Below, one piece after another: positions 50,053-61,119 of a DNA stretch of 64,000 nt; positions within the stretch are counted from its first letter, which is position 1, and each line of letters starts with the position of its first letter. Source of the DNA: Ilumatobacter coccineus YM16-304 (GTDB lineage: Bacteria > Actinomycetota > Acidimicrobiia > Acidimicrobiales > Ilumatobacteraceae); NCBI RefSeq assembly GCF_000348785.1, contig NC_020520.1, forward strand, positions 4,340,001 to 4,404,000. The letters are read 5' to 3'. The notes below the pieces were generated by a model. It did no database searches. It had not been told where the DNA came from and saw only the letters and a list, made by a program, of their open reading frames with translations. Both the position numbers and the translations under genes were made by a program.

Positions 50053-51465
50053 ATGGCGCCGAAGCAACCCAACCTGCTGTTCATCATGAGCGACGATCAC
50101 GCCGCCCACGCGATCTCGGCCTACGGGAGCCGGATCAACGAGACCCCGCACCTCGATCGCATCGCCGAGGGCGGCATGCGGTTCGACGCGGCGTTCTGCA
50201 CCAACTCGATCTGCGCGCCGAGCCGAGCCGCGATCCTGACCGGCACCTACAACCACGTCAACGAAGTGACCACGCTCGCCACCCACCTCGACAACTCGCT
50301 GTGGACGTTTCCCAAGGCGCTTCAGGCCGCCGGCTACCAGACGTCGATGTTCGGCAAGTGGCACCTCGGCCACGGTGACGCCCACGACCCGACCGGCTTC
50401 GACCACTGGCGAGTCCTCCCCGGGCAGGGCCACTATCACAACCCGGTGTTCATCGATTCGGAGAAGGGCATCGTCGAGCGCGGCGGCTACGTCACCGACC
50501 TGATCACCAACGACTGCCTTCGTCGCCTCGATCGTCGTGACCCCGATCGGCCGTTCGCGCTGTTCTGCCATCACAAGGCGCCGCACCGCACGTGGGAGCC
50601 CGACGCCAGACACTTCACGATGTACGACGACGTCGAGATCCCGTATCCCGACACGTTCCGCGACACGCTCGAAGGTCGAGCCGAGGTGGTGCAGGCGGTG
50701 AAGATGCGCATGCTCGACCTCGACCCGATCGTCGACCTCAAGGCGACGGTGCCGCCGGGGCTCACGCTCGACGAGGAGATCGACTGGCGCTACCAGCGCT
50801 ACATCAAGGACTATCTGCGGGTGGTGGCGTCGATCGACGACAACGTCGGCCGGATGCTCGACTACCTCGACGACAACGACCTCGCCGACGACACGATCGT
50901 CGTCTACACGTCCGATCAGGGCTTCTTCCTCGGTGACCACGGCTGGTTCGACAAGCGCCTCATGTACGAGGAGTCGCTCGCGATGCCACTCCTGGTCCGC
51001 TACCCGGCCGCCGTCGCACCCGCGCAGGTGTGCGACGACATCGTCGTCAACGTCGACTTCGGCCCGACGCTGCTCGACCTGTGCGGTGTCGAACCTGCCG
51101 ATCACGTGCAGGGCCGTTCGTTCGCGCCACTCCTCCGTGGCGAGTCACCCGACGACTGGCCCGAGTCGATGTACTACCGATACTGGATGCACAACGACGG
51201 TGCCCACGCGGTGCCCGCTCACTACGGCGTGCGGACGAGGACGCACAAGCTCATCTGCTACTACAACGACCCGCTCGACCAACCCGGTGCGCGCGGTCCG
51301 GCGAATCCGGTCGAGTGGGAGCTGTTCGATCTCGTCGCCGATCCGCTCGAGGTCGACAACATCCACGGCGCGCCGGGCACCGAGGCGATCACCGCCGAGC
51401 TGATGGCCGAACTCGAGCGACTCCAAGCAGAGGTCGGCGACCAGCCGTTCACGCCCGCCGATTGA
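50053..51465 (+). CDS. Sulfatase, formylglycine (Cys) type
   Basis: Arylsulfatase-family hydrolase of 470 aa without a clear signal peptide. NLLFIMSDDHAAHAISAYG carries metal-binding Asp residues; TNSICAPSRAAILTGTYNH has the CxPxR core in which Cys becomes formylglycine; MFGKWHLGHGD and YTSDQGFFLGDHGWFDKRLMYEE follow in order. The substrate (sulfated sugar or other ester) is unknown. No formylglycine-generating enzyme gene is in the window. TAGAAA lies seven bases before the ATG, near the usual -10 spacing here. Confidence 0.9.
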   Translation: MAPKQPNLLFIMSDDHAAHAISAYGSRINETPHLDRIAEGGMRFDAAFCTNSICAPSRAAILTGTYNHVNEVTTLATHLDNSLWTFPKALQAAGYQTSMFGKWHLGHGDAHDPTGFDHWRVLPGQGHYHNPVFIDSEKGIVERGGYVTDLITNDCLRRLDRRDPDRPFALFCHHKAPHRTWEPDARHFTMYDDVEIPYPDTFRDTLEGRAEVVQAVKMRMLDLDPIVDLKATVPPGLTLDEEIDWRYQRYIKDYLRVVASIDDNVGRMLDYLDDNDLADDTIVVYTSDQGFFLGDHGWFDKRLMYEESLAMPLLVRYPAAVAPAQVCDDIVVNVDFGPTLLDLCGVEPADHVQGRSFAPLLRGESPDDWPESMYYRYWMHNDGAHAVPAHYGVRTRTHKLICYYNDPLDQPGARGPANPVEWELFDLVADPLEVDNIHGAPGTEAITAELMAELERLQAEVGDQPFTPAD

Positions 51466-51513
51466 CCCACGACTGGCCGACTCGATCGGCTGGGCGTGGG
51501 TAACGTCGCGCCG

Positions 51514-52797
51514 ATGCATGCGGCGACCGACACGACCGGACCGCCGTTCGCGGATTCCGCCGACGATCGACAGAAGCGACGCGACCTCCGGCAGATGAAG
51601 CGGGTCGCGACCTCGATGCTCGTCGTCGCGGCGATCATCTTCGTGATCGCGAAGGTGGCGGAAGACGACGGCGGGGCGTGGGTCGGCTACGTCCGGGCCG
51701 TCGCCGAGGCAGCGATGGTGGGTGCGCTCGCCGATTGGTTCGCGGTGACCGCGTTGTTCCGTCATCCGCTTCGCCTCCCGATTCCCCACACGGCGATCAT
51801 CCCGAAGCGCAAGGATCAGATCGGCCGCAGCCTCGGTGACTTCGTCGAGTCGAACTTCCTCACCACCGAGGTCATCGAAGAGCGGTTGCGCGGCGCCGAC
51901 ATCGGTCGCCGCGCCGGTGAGTGGCTGGCCGACGCCGACAACGCCGAGCGGGCGGGCGAGGCCGTGGCCGATGTGCTGCGCGGTGGACTCGAAGTACTCG
52001 ACGACGCCGAGATCCAGAAGGGTCTCGAACACCTCATCGAATCGAGAGTGCGTGCGACGCCGGTGACGCCGCTGCTCGGCAAGGCGATCGACCTCACCGT
52101 CGAGGGCGGCCACCAGCAGCGGCTGCTCGATGCGGTGCTCGTCGGCATCTCCGGGTTCCTCGACGACAACCAGGAGACGTTCCGCAATCGGTTGTACGAG
52201 GAGTCGCCGTGGTGGGTTCCCGAACCGATCGACGATCGCGTCTTCGCCAAGATCTACGACGCCGTCGGCCGCTTCCTCACCGACGTGCGCAGCGACCCCT
52301 CGCACGAGATCCGCGCCACGGTCGACAAGCGTGTGGTCGCCTTCGCCACTCGACTGCGCGACGAACCCGAACTCCTCGCCAAGGGCGAAGCGCTGAAGGA
52401 AGAACTCCTCGACCATCCCGATGTTCGCGAGTGGATCGACTCGCTCTGGTCGGAGGCCAAGCGCGGCATGATCTCCGCCGCCGACGACCCCGACAGCGAG
52501 CTTCGTCTGCGGCTCGTGAACAGCCTGCATCGTCTCGGTCAGCGCCTCGCCGCGGAGCCGGAGCTCCAGAGGAAGGTCGACCAGTGGGTGGCACGGGCGC
52601 TCGGCTACCTCGTCGAGAACTATCGGGCCGAGGTCAGCGACATCATCGCCTCCACCGTCGCCAAGTGGGACGGCGAGTCGACCGCCGAGAAGATGGAACT
52701 CCAGGTCGGCCGCGACCTGCAGTTCATCCGCATCAACGGCACGATCGTCGGCGGCCTCGCCGGCCTGGTGATCCACGCCATCGGCGAACTCCTCTAG
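51514..52797 (+). CDS. DUF445 family membrane-associated protein
   Basis: Protein of 427 aa of the DUF445 family (YjiN/YheB relatives), function not known. It has an N-terminal helix (MLVVAAIIFVIAKVA), the family motif AEAAMVGALADWFAVTALFRHPLRLPIPHTAIIP in parts, a long helical cytoplasmic region, and a C-terminal helix (INGTIVGGLAGLVIHAIGELL). ATG 51514 follows TAACGT (51501-51506) by seven bases, which favours it over the GTG at 51496. Confidence 0.85.
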   Translation: MHAATDTTGPPFADSADDRQKRRDLRQMKRVATSMLVVAAIIFVIAKVAEDDGGAWVGYVRAVAEAAMVGALADWFAVTALFRHPLRLPIPHTAIIPKRKDQIGRSLGDFVESNFLTTEVIEERLRGADIGRRAGEWLADADNAERAGEAVADVLRGGLEVLDDAEIQKGLEHLIESRVRATPVTPLLGKAIDLTVEGGHQQRLLDAVLVGISGFLDDNQETFRNRLYEESPWWVPEPIDDRVFAKIYDAVGRFLTDVRSDPSHEIRATVDKRVVAFATRLRDEPELLAKGEALKEELLDHPDVREWIDSLWSEAKRGMISAADDPDSELRLRLVNSLHRLGQRLAAEPELQRKVDQWVARALGYLVENYRAEVSDIIASTVAKWDGESTAEKMELQVGRDLQFIRINGTIVGGLAGLVIHAIGELL

Positions 52798-52810
52798 CTG
52801 CGACCGGCCC

Positions 52811-52874
52811 GTCATTCGGTGTCAGACACCCGATGACGCACCCGGACGGTTTGTCTCTGAGACAAACCGTCCGG
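52811..52874. terminator. Two hairpins between the DUF445 gene and hisD
   Basis: The first (52811-52837) is a family A palindrome, GTCATTCGGTGTC-A-GACACCCGATGAC, with one mismatched pair. The second is perfect: CCGGACGGTTTGTCTC (52842-52857) and GAGACAAACCGTCCGG (52859-52874) around one T. Together they probably end the DUF445 transcript before the hisD promoter. Confidence 0.65.
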
Positions 52875-52907
52875 TCACACGAGGAGGGCGTCGATAGCGT
52901 GCGAGGG

Positions 52908-54230
52908 GTGAGCGTGATGCGTCGTCAGGTCTGGTCGTCGATGGATGCCGAGGCGCGTGCCTCGATCATGCATCGCGGACTCGACGACATCTTCGAACCG
53001 TCGCTGCGCGCTTCGATCGGCGAACTCATCGACGACGTCCGCGAGCGCGGTGACGCCGCGGTGTGCGACGCGCTCGGCACGTTCGACGGCATCGACGTCA
53101 CACCTGAGGGTCTGCGTGTGACCGACGACGAACTCGATTCGGCTGCGGTCAGCGACGCGGTCGACGCCGCGATCGACGACGCCATGACCCACCTGCGCGA
53201 CTTCAACGAGCAGCAGATGGCTCGCGCCGCCGACTGGAGCTTCGAGTCGGAGCCGGGGTTGACGGTCGGCGAGAAGATCACACCGATCACGTCCGCCGGG
53301 TTGTTCACCCCGTCGGGCAAGGCGAGCTACCCCAGCGTCGCCTACCAACTCGCCGTGCCGGCCGTGGTGGCCGGCGTGCCCGAACTGGCCCTCGTCGTGC
53401 CGCCCGTCCCCGGTGGTTCGGGAGAGGTCGACGCCGCCGTGCTCGTCGTGTGTCGCAAGCTCGGCATCCGCAACGTGTTCCGCGTCAACGGCCCGGCCGG
53501 CATCGCCGCGCTCGGCTTCGGCACCGAGTCGATTCCGCAAGTCCGCAAGATCGTCGGACCCGGCTCGCCCGCCGTGACGATCGCGCAGGTCGAGATGCAG
53601 CGCCACGGCGTCGCCACCATGATGCTGCTCGGCCCGACCGAGAGCATGGTCGTCGCCGACGACACCGCCGACCCGGTGCGGCTCGCCGCCGACCTGTTGA
53701 TCGAAGCCGAGCACGGCACCGACTCGTCGGTCGTCTTGGTCACGACGTCGGCAACCCTCGCCGACGCCACCGACGCCGAACTCGACCGGCAGATCGCCGA
53801 ACTCCCCGACGTGCGCGCCACCGCGGCGCGGGCGTCGCTCGGTCCCAACGGCGGTTGCATCGTGGTCGACGATCTCGACGTCGCCGTCACCATCGCCAAC
53901 GAGTTCGCCGCCGAACACCTCCAGGTCGCCGTCGCCGACGACCAGATCGATCGCGTCGTCGACGGTCTCGTCAACGCCGGCGAGATCCTCATCGGCCAGC
54001 ACACACCGTTCAGCGCCGGCAACTTCGTCATCGGCTGCCCGGCGTCGCTGCCGACGAGCGGCTTCGCTCACGTGTCGTCGGGCATCACCGCCGACACGTT
54101 CCTGAAGCGCACCGCCATCGCCCGCGCCGACGAACGAGCGGCCGCCCGCATGGCACCGTCGGTCATCGCGCTCGCCGACCACGAGGGATTCCCGGCGCAC
54201 GCCGCGGCCCTCCATCTCCGCAACCGCTGA
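52908..54230 (+). CDS. hisD: HisD-family (histidinol dehydrogenase-like) enzyme
   Basis: Zinc- and NAD-dependent dehydrogenase family protein of 440 aa. Seen motifs: TVGEKITPITSAGLFTPSGKASYPSVA in parts, NVFRVNGPAGIAALGFGTESIPQVRKIVGPG, LLIEAEHGTDSSVVLVT (zinc His), NEFAAEHLQVAVADD (catalytic His) and the C-terminal TSGFAHVSSGITADTFLKR. In the biosynthetic enzyme it oxidises histidinol to histidine. No hisC/hisB follows, and the GPGSPAVTIAQVEMQ region departs from typical HisD (usually GPGN), so a related function such as sulfopropanediol-type oxidation is possible. GTG 52908 is leaderless, seven bases after TAGCGT. Confidence 0.8.
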   Translation: MSVMRRQVWSSMDAEARASIMHRGLDDIFEPSLRASIGELIDDVRERGDAAVCDALGTFDGIDVTPEGLRVTDDELDSAAVSDAVDAAIDDAMTHLRDFNEQQMARAADWSFESEPGLTVGEKITPITSAGLFTPSGKASYPSVAYQLAVPAVVAGVPELALVVPPVPGGSGEVDAAVLVVCRKLGIRNVFRVNGPAGIAALGFGTESIPQVRKIVGPGSPAVTIAQVEMQRHGVATMMLLGPTESMVVADDTADPVRLAADLLIEAEHGTDSSVVLVTTSATLADATDAELDRQIAELPDVRATAARASLGPNGGCIVVDDLDVAVTIANEFAAEHLQVAVADDQIDRVVDGLVNAGEILIGQHTPFSAGNFVIGCPASLPTSGFAHVSSGITADTFLKRTAIARADERAAARMAPSVIALADHEGFPAHAAALHLRNR

Positions 54231-54317
54231 GCACGATCGACGGCTGTCGGCCGCGCGACCCCTCCAGCACGCGCGGATCGCCGACTTGCAACGAGGGAAC
54301 GCGTACCATCGTGAGCC

Positions 54318-55055
54318 ATGACGGCGGTGCTCCTCGTTGAAGACGACGAACGGATCAGTGAGCCCCTCATCCGTGTGTTGCGCGCCGAGAGCCTCGACGT
54401 CACCCACGTCTCGGCCGGCCAGCCCGCCCTCGATGCGGTGGCCCTGGCCGCTCCCGATCTCGTCCTGCTCGACCTGACCCTTCCCGACCTCGACGGGCTC
54501 GACGTCTGCCGGCGTCTTCGCGTCGATCATCCCGGACTGCCGATCATCATGCTCACGGCGCGCGCCGAGGAGATGGACGTCATCGTCGGGCTCGGCGCCG
54601 GCGCCGACGACTACATCGCCAAACCGTTCCGCCTCGCCGAACTGGTCGCGCGCATCAAGGCCCGCCTCCGCGTCGCCGAGAACACCGGAGCGATGGCTCG
54701 ACCCGGTGGCCCGCTCGTCGGCGCTGGGATCGAGCTCGACACGTCGAGCCGTCGCTGCCACGTCACCGACTCCGCCACAGGAGAACGCACCGAGATCGAA
54801 CTCACCACCAAGGAGTTCGACCTGATGGAACTCCTCATGAGCCAACCCAGCGTGACCTTCAAGCGCGACGACATCATGGCTGCCGTGTGGGACGAGAACT
54901 GGTGGGGGTCGACTCGCACGCTCGACACGCACATCTCGACGCTGCGCAAGAAGATCCTCGACCGCACCGATCCGCCGTCGAAGATCGTCACCGTGCGCGG
55001 CGTCGGCTTCCGCTTCGAGCCGAGCGAGAGCACCGACTCCGACCAGGCCGGCTGA
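54318..55055 (+). CDS. OmpR-family response regulator
   Basis: Response regulator of 245 aa. Receiver: VLLVEDDERISEPL, Asp in LVLLDLTLPDLDGLD, Lys in DDYIAKPFRLAEL. DNA-binding winged helix: LTTKEFDLMELLMSQPSVTFKRDD in parts, then RTLDTHISTLRKKILDRTD and VTVRGVGFRFEPSE. ATG 54318 follows TACCAT (54304-54309) by eight bases. The kinase gene starts one base after its stop. Targets unknown. Confidence 0.92.
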   Translation: MTAVLLVEDDERISEPLIRVLRAESLDVTHVSAGQPALDAVALAAPDLVLLDLTLPDLDGLDVCRRLRVDHPGLPIIMLTARAEEMDVIVGLGAGADDYIAKPFRLAELVARIKARLRVAENTGAMARPGGPLVGAGIELDTSSRRCHVTDSATGERTEIELTTKEFDLMELLMSQPSVTFKRDDIMAAVWDENWWGSTRTLDTHISTLRKKILDRTDPPSKIVTVRGVGFRFEPSESTDSDQAG

Positions 55056-55056
55056 C

Positions 55057-56019
55057 ATGCGGCGCCGAATGGTCTTGTCGACCCTCGCGGTCGTCGTGGT
55101 CGTGATGGCCGTGCTGCTCGCACCGGTGTTCCTGGTGGTCAACACCGCCGCCGAACCCGAGGAACAGAACGGCCTCTTCGGACGCATCGCCGTGATCGCC
55201 GTGTTCGCCCTGTGCGCCGCCGCTGCGCTCGCTGCGGTGCAGGCGCGCCAGCTCGCCCGTCCGCTCGAACGCCTCGCCCGCAGCGCCGGACGAGTCGGCG
55301 ACGGCGACTTCACGACGCCGGCGGCCGCGTCGGGCATCGACGAGATCGACGACATCGCCAGATCGCTCCGCCTCAGCGCCAGCCGCGTCGACCGGATGCT
55401 CGAGGCCGAACGCAGCTTCACCGCCGACGCCACGCATCAGCTCCGCACGGGCCTCACCGGCATCGCGATCCGGCTCGAACTGCTCGAACGCCATGCCGAC
55501 CCCGACGTCGCCAACGAAGCGAAGGCCATCCTCGACCAGACGCACGACCTCAACTCGACGCTCGACGAACTGCTCACGGTGGCGCGCAAAGGCAGCACCG
55601 GTGAACGGGCCGTGGTCGATCTGGTCGACATCGTCGATCATCACGTCGACGACTGGCGCAGCCGGTTCGAGAGCCAGCGACGTCAGATCGTCGTCACGAC
55701 CGGCGTGACCGGTGCCGTACAAGCGACACCCGGGCTCGTCGGCCAGATCGTCAACGTGCTCCTCGAGAACGCGCTTCGCCACGGAGCCGGCACGGTGGCG
55801 ATCCTCGTGCAGCGCGGATCGATCATCGTCGAAGACGAAGGCCTCGGCGTCGTCGACGACGATGTCGCCGGACTGTTCGAACGGCCCACCGACCACCAGG
55901 CGGCGCACGGACGCGGGCTCGCCCTCGCCCGCCGGCTCGCCGAGTCAGACGGCGGCCGCCTCGAGCTCACCCGACGCCGGCCCGCCGAGTTCACGCTCAC
56001 CTACGTCGCAGCCGGCTGA
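55057..56019 (+). CDS. Two-component sensor histidine kinase, small
   Basis: Kinase of 320 aa. Two helices (VLSTLAVVVVVMAVLLAPVFL; IAVIAVFALCAAAALAAV) with a 20-residue outer loop, then HAMP, an H-box FTADATHQLRTGLTGIAIRL in which Gly stands where Pro is usual, an N-box IVNVLLENALRHG, and a short ATPase part (VEDEGLGVVDDDV, HGRGLALARRLAES). The ATPase domain looks small compared with the kinase at 13.4 kb. One base separates it from the response-regulator stop, so they are one operon. Confidence 0.85.
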   Translation: MRRRMVLSTLAVVVVVMAVLLAPVFLVVNTAAEPEEQNGLFGRIAVIAVFALCAAAALAAVQARQLARPLERLARSAGRVGDGDFTTPAAASGIDEIDDIARSLRLSASRVDRMLEAERSFTADATHQLRTGLTGIAIRLELLERHADPDVANEAKAILDQTHDLNSTLDELLTVARKGSTGERAVVDLVDIVDHHVDDWRSRFESQRRQIVVTTGVTGAVQATPGLVGQIVNVLLENALRHGAGTVAILVQRGSIIVEDEGLGVVDDDVAGLFERPTDHQAAHGRGLALARRLAESDGGRLELTRRRPAEFTLTYVAAG

Positions 56020-56070
56020 CTCCGCCTCGAACCGCGTCGCGCATCGAGAATCGATCGACGGAGCATCCAG

Positions 56071-56100
56071 TAGCGTTTCGGCCATGCCGCAGGAGCCCGC

Positions 56101-56104
<4 letters not shown>
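56071..56104 (+). promoter_or_regulatory. Leaderless mini-ORF coupled to the E1 gene
   Basis: TAGCGT (56071-56076) is followed after seven bases by ATG 56084, which opens a six-codon frame (MPQEPA) whose stop overlaps the E1 start (ATGA at 56101-56104). AGGAG inside this mini-frame lies before the E1 ATG. It may be a translated leader peptide or simply a short 5' leader. Confidence 0.45.
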
Positions 56105-58314
<2,210 letters not shown>

Positions 58315-58349
58315 CACATCGGTCCTGCGTGCCTCCCCGAAAACTGCAA

Positions 58350-58375
58350 AGGCCCCGGGGATGAACCCGGGGCCT
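58350..58375. terminator. Terminator between convergent E1 and clpB genes
   Basis: AGGCCCCGGG (58350-58359) pairs with CCCGGGGCCT (58366-58375) around six bases. On the minus strand it is followed by TTTGCAGTTTTC, so it fits the end of clpB best, but it lies only 36 bp after the E1 stop and can serve both. Nothing else is seen in 58315-58464. Confidence 0.75.
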
Positions 58376-58464
58376 CAGCGGAAGGAATATGAAGGCATCT
58401 TGACACACTCTGAACCCGTCGTGGGTCAAGAGATCGTCAAGAAGCGGTGAATTCGCTCAAGGCC

Positions 58465-60975
58465 TCACTCGTTCGCGCCGACATCGGCCGCCTTGGCGGT
58501 GATGACGAGGCCCTCGTCGCCCGGTGACACGGTGATCGTGCCGCCTTCGGGCAGCGACCCGTCGAGGATCAGCAGCGATGCCGGGTCGGCGATCTCACGC
58601 TGGATGATCCGCTTGAGCGGTCGAGCACCGAACGCCGGGTCGTACCCTTCTCGAGCCAACTGCGCGAGCGCTTCGTCGCTGATGTCGAGTTCGATCTTGC
58701 GATCACCCAGACGCTGCACCAGACGTTCGAGTTGGATCTTGACGATGCGCTCGAGGTCGGCTTCGGTCAGCGACCGGAACCGGATGATGTCGTCGACACG
58801 GTTGATGAACTCGGGCTTGAAGAACTCACCGGGATCACCCGGCAGGTTCGAGGTCATGATCAACACGACGTTGGTGAAGTCGACCGTGCGGCCCTGACCG
58901 TCGGTGAGGCGGCCGTCGTCGAGCAACTGCAGCAGCGTGTTGAACACGTCGGGGTGTGCCTTCTCGATCTCGTCGAGCAACACGACCGCGTACGGCCGGC
59001 GACGCACCACCTCGGTGAGCTGACCACCTTCCTCGTAGCCGACGTAGCCGGGAGGCGCACCGATCAGACGAGACACCGAGAACTTCTCCATGTACTCGCT
59101 CATGTCGATGCGGACCATCGCACGTTCGTCGTCGAACAGGTACTCGGCGAGCGCCCGAGCGAGCTCGGTCTTGCCCACACCGGTCGGGCCGAGGAACATG
59201 AACGAGCCGATCGGCCGGTTGGGGTCGGACAGCCCGGCTCGCGAACGACGGATCGCGTTGGCGACGACCTTGACCGCATCGTCTTGGCCGACGACACGCT
59301 CGTGGAGCAGTTCTTCGAGGTGGACGAGCTTCTGCGTCTCGCTCTCCATCAGGCGGGTGACGGGCACGCCCGTCGCCTTCGCCACGACTTCGGCGATGTC
59401 TTCGGCATCGACCTCTTCTTTGAGCATGGCGCCGTTGGCCTGCAGTTCGGCGAGGTGCGCGGTGGCTTCCTCAACACGACTCTCGAGTTCGGGAATCCGG
59501 CCGTAACGAATCTCGGCCGCGAGGTTGAGGTCGGTCTCACGTTCGAGCTGCGTACGCAGCGCTTCGAGCTCTTCCTTCGTCTCACGGATGGCGTCGATCG
59601 CCTGCTTCTCCTGTTCCCAGACCTTCTTCTTCTCGGCGACCTCGACGTTGAGCACAGCCAGTTCCTCGTGGAGCGCGTCGAGGCGCTCCTTCGATGCCTG
59701 GTCGGTCTCCTTCTCGAGGGCGACCTGCTCGATCTCGAGCTGCAGGATGCGTCGCTGCACGACGTCGATCTCGGTCGGCAGCGAGTCGATCTCGATGCGG
59801 AGCCGCGAGGCTGCTTCGTCCATGAGGTCGATGGCCTTGTCGGGCAGGAACCGCGACGTGATGTAGCGATCGGACAGCACGGCGGCCGAGACGAGCGCCG
59901 AGTCCTGGATGCGCACGCCGTGGTGCACCTCGTAGCGCTCCTTGAGGCCGCGCAGGATGCCGATGGTGTCTTCGACCGACGGTTCACCGACGTAGACCTG
60001 CTGGAAACGACGCTCGAGCGCCGGATCCTTCTCGACGTGTTGGCGGTACTCGTCGAGGGTCGTGGCACCGATCATGCGCAGCTCGCCGCGGGCGAGCATG
60101 GGCTTGATCATGTTGCCGGCGTCCATGGCACCTTCGGCGCCACCGGCACCGACGATGGTGTGGATCTCGTCGACGAACGTGATGATCTCGCCGTCGGCGT
60201 CGGCGATCTCCTTGAGCACGGCCTTGAGCCGCTCTTCGAACTCGCCGCGGTACTTCGCACCGGCGAGCATGGAGGCGATGTCGAGCGCGATCAGTCGCTT
60301 GTTCTTGAGCCCTTCGGGCACGTCACCGTCGGCGATGCGTGCGGCGAGGCCCTCGACGATGGCGGTCTTGCCGACGCCGGGCTCACCGATGAGCACCGGG
60401 TTGTTCTTCGACCGGCGCGAGAGCACCTGGATGGTGCGGCGGATCTCGTCGTCGCGCCCGATGACCGGGTCGATCTTGCCGTCGTGGGCCCGAGCGGTGA
60501 GGTCTTGGCCGTACTTCTCGAGCGCGGCGAACTTCTCCTCGGGGTTCTGGTCGGTGACGCGATGCGAGCCGCGCACGTCGCGCAGCGCCTGCATGAGCTC
60601 TTCGGAGCCGATGTCGAGCCGGTCGTTGCACGCGAGCAGGAAGTGCTCGACGGAGGTGAAGTCGTCGCGGAAGTCCTTCTGGTACTTCTGCGCGTTGGCG
60701 ACCTTGTTGTCGAGTTCCTTCGACATGCGGGGCTCCTGGCCGCCGTATGCGTTGGGGAGCTTGGCGACGGCGTCGTCGACCCGGTTGCGGATCATCAGTG
60801 GCGCCTGGCCGAGCTTGGCGAGCACCGCCGGGAGGATCGTGCCCTCCTGGCGCATCATCGCCGACAGGACGTGATCGGGGGTCAGTTCGGGGTTGGATCG
60901 TGCTTTCGCATCGTCGATCGCCGCAGCGAACGCCTCCTGCAACTTGACGGTCCACTTCTTCGGGTCGATGGCCAT
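58465..60975 (-). CDS. clpB: ATP-dependent disaggregase ClpB
   Basis: AAA+ chaperone of 836 aa that threads aggregated proteins with DnaK. N-terminal domain to about 145 ([21 protein letters not shown]). First Walker A GEPGVGKT, Walker [11 protein letters not shown]; coiled-coil middle domain at about 400-520; second Walker A GPTGVGKT and Walker [17 protein letters not shown]; arginine-finger region [17 protein letters not shown] lies eight bases before the ATG at 60975. A HAIR-like sequence upstream suggests HspR heat-shock control as in other actinobacteria. Confidence 0.97.
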   Translation of the reverse strand: MAIDPKKWTVKLQEAFAAAIDDAKARSNPELTPDHVLSAMMRQEGTILPAVLAKLGQAPLMIRNRVDDAVAKLPNAYGGQEPRMSKELDNKVANAQKYQKDFRDDFTSVEHFLLACNDRLDIGSEELMQALRDVRGSHRVTDQNPEEKFAALEKYGQDLTARAHDGKIDPVIGRDDEIRRTIQVLSRRSKNNPVLIGEPGVGKTAIVEGLAARIADGDVPEGLKNKRLIALDIASMLAGAKYRGEFEERLKAVLKEIADADGEIITFVDEIHTIVGAGGAEGAMDAGNMIKPMLARGELRMIGATTLDEYRQHVEKDPALERRFQQVYVGEPSVEDTIGILRGLKERYEVHHGVRIQDSALVSAAVLSDRYITSRFLPDKAIDLMDEAASRLRIEIDSLPTEIDVVQRRILQLEIEQVALEKETDQASKERLDALHEELAVLNVEVAEKKKVWEQEKQAIDAIRETKEELEALRTQLERETDLNLAAEIRYGRIPELESRVEEATAHLAELQANGAMLKEEVDAEDIAEVVAKATGVPVTRLMESETQKLVHLEELLHERVVGQDDAVKVVANAIRRSRAGLSDPNRPIGSFMFLGPTGVGKTELARALAEYLFDDERAMVRIDMSEYMEKFSVSRLIGAPPGYVGYEEGGQLTEVVRRRPYAVVLLDEIEKAHPDVFNTLLQLLDDGRLTDGQGRTVDFTNVVLIMTSNLPGDPGEFFKPEFINRVDDIIRFRSLTEADLERIVKIQLERLVQRLGDRKIELDISDEALAQLAREGYDPAFGARPLKRIIQREIADPASLLILDGSLPEGGTITVSPGDEGLVITAKAADVGANE

Positions 60976-61054
60976 GTGGTGCTCCCTCCTGCCCAGCTGC
61001 CTGGGCTCTTTCTATCGTTCATCGGAGCGTGTGACGGTCGATAGTTGGATGACT

Positions 61055-61085
61055 ACTCATGAATCTTGAGTGTCATCATATCAGG
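61055..61085. promoter_or_regulatory. HAIR-like heat-shock operator upstream of clpB
   Basis: CTTGAGT (61065-61071) is an exact half of the HspR operator (CTTGAGT-N7-ACTCAAG); after seven bases the other half, TATCAGG (61079-61085), matches at only four of seven positions. Overlapping it, ACTCA (61055-61059) and TGAGT (61067-61071) form a separate inverted repeat with seven bases between. The site lies 80-110 bp before the clpB ATG. Confidence 0.45.
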
Positions 61086-61119
61086 ATTTCCACGAATGGC
61101 GCAGGGCGACTGGATCAGG

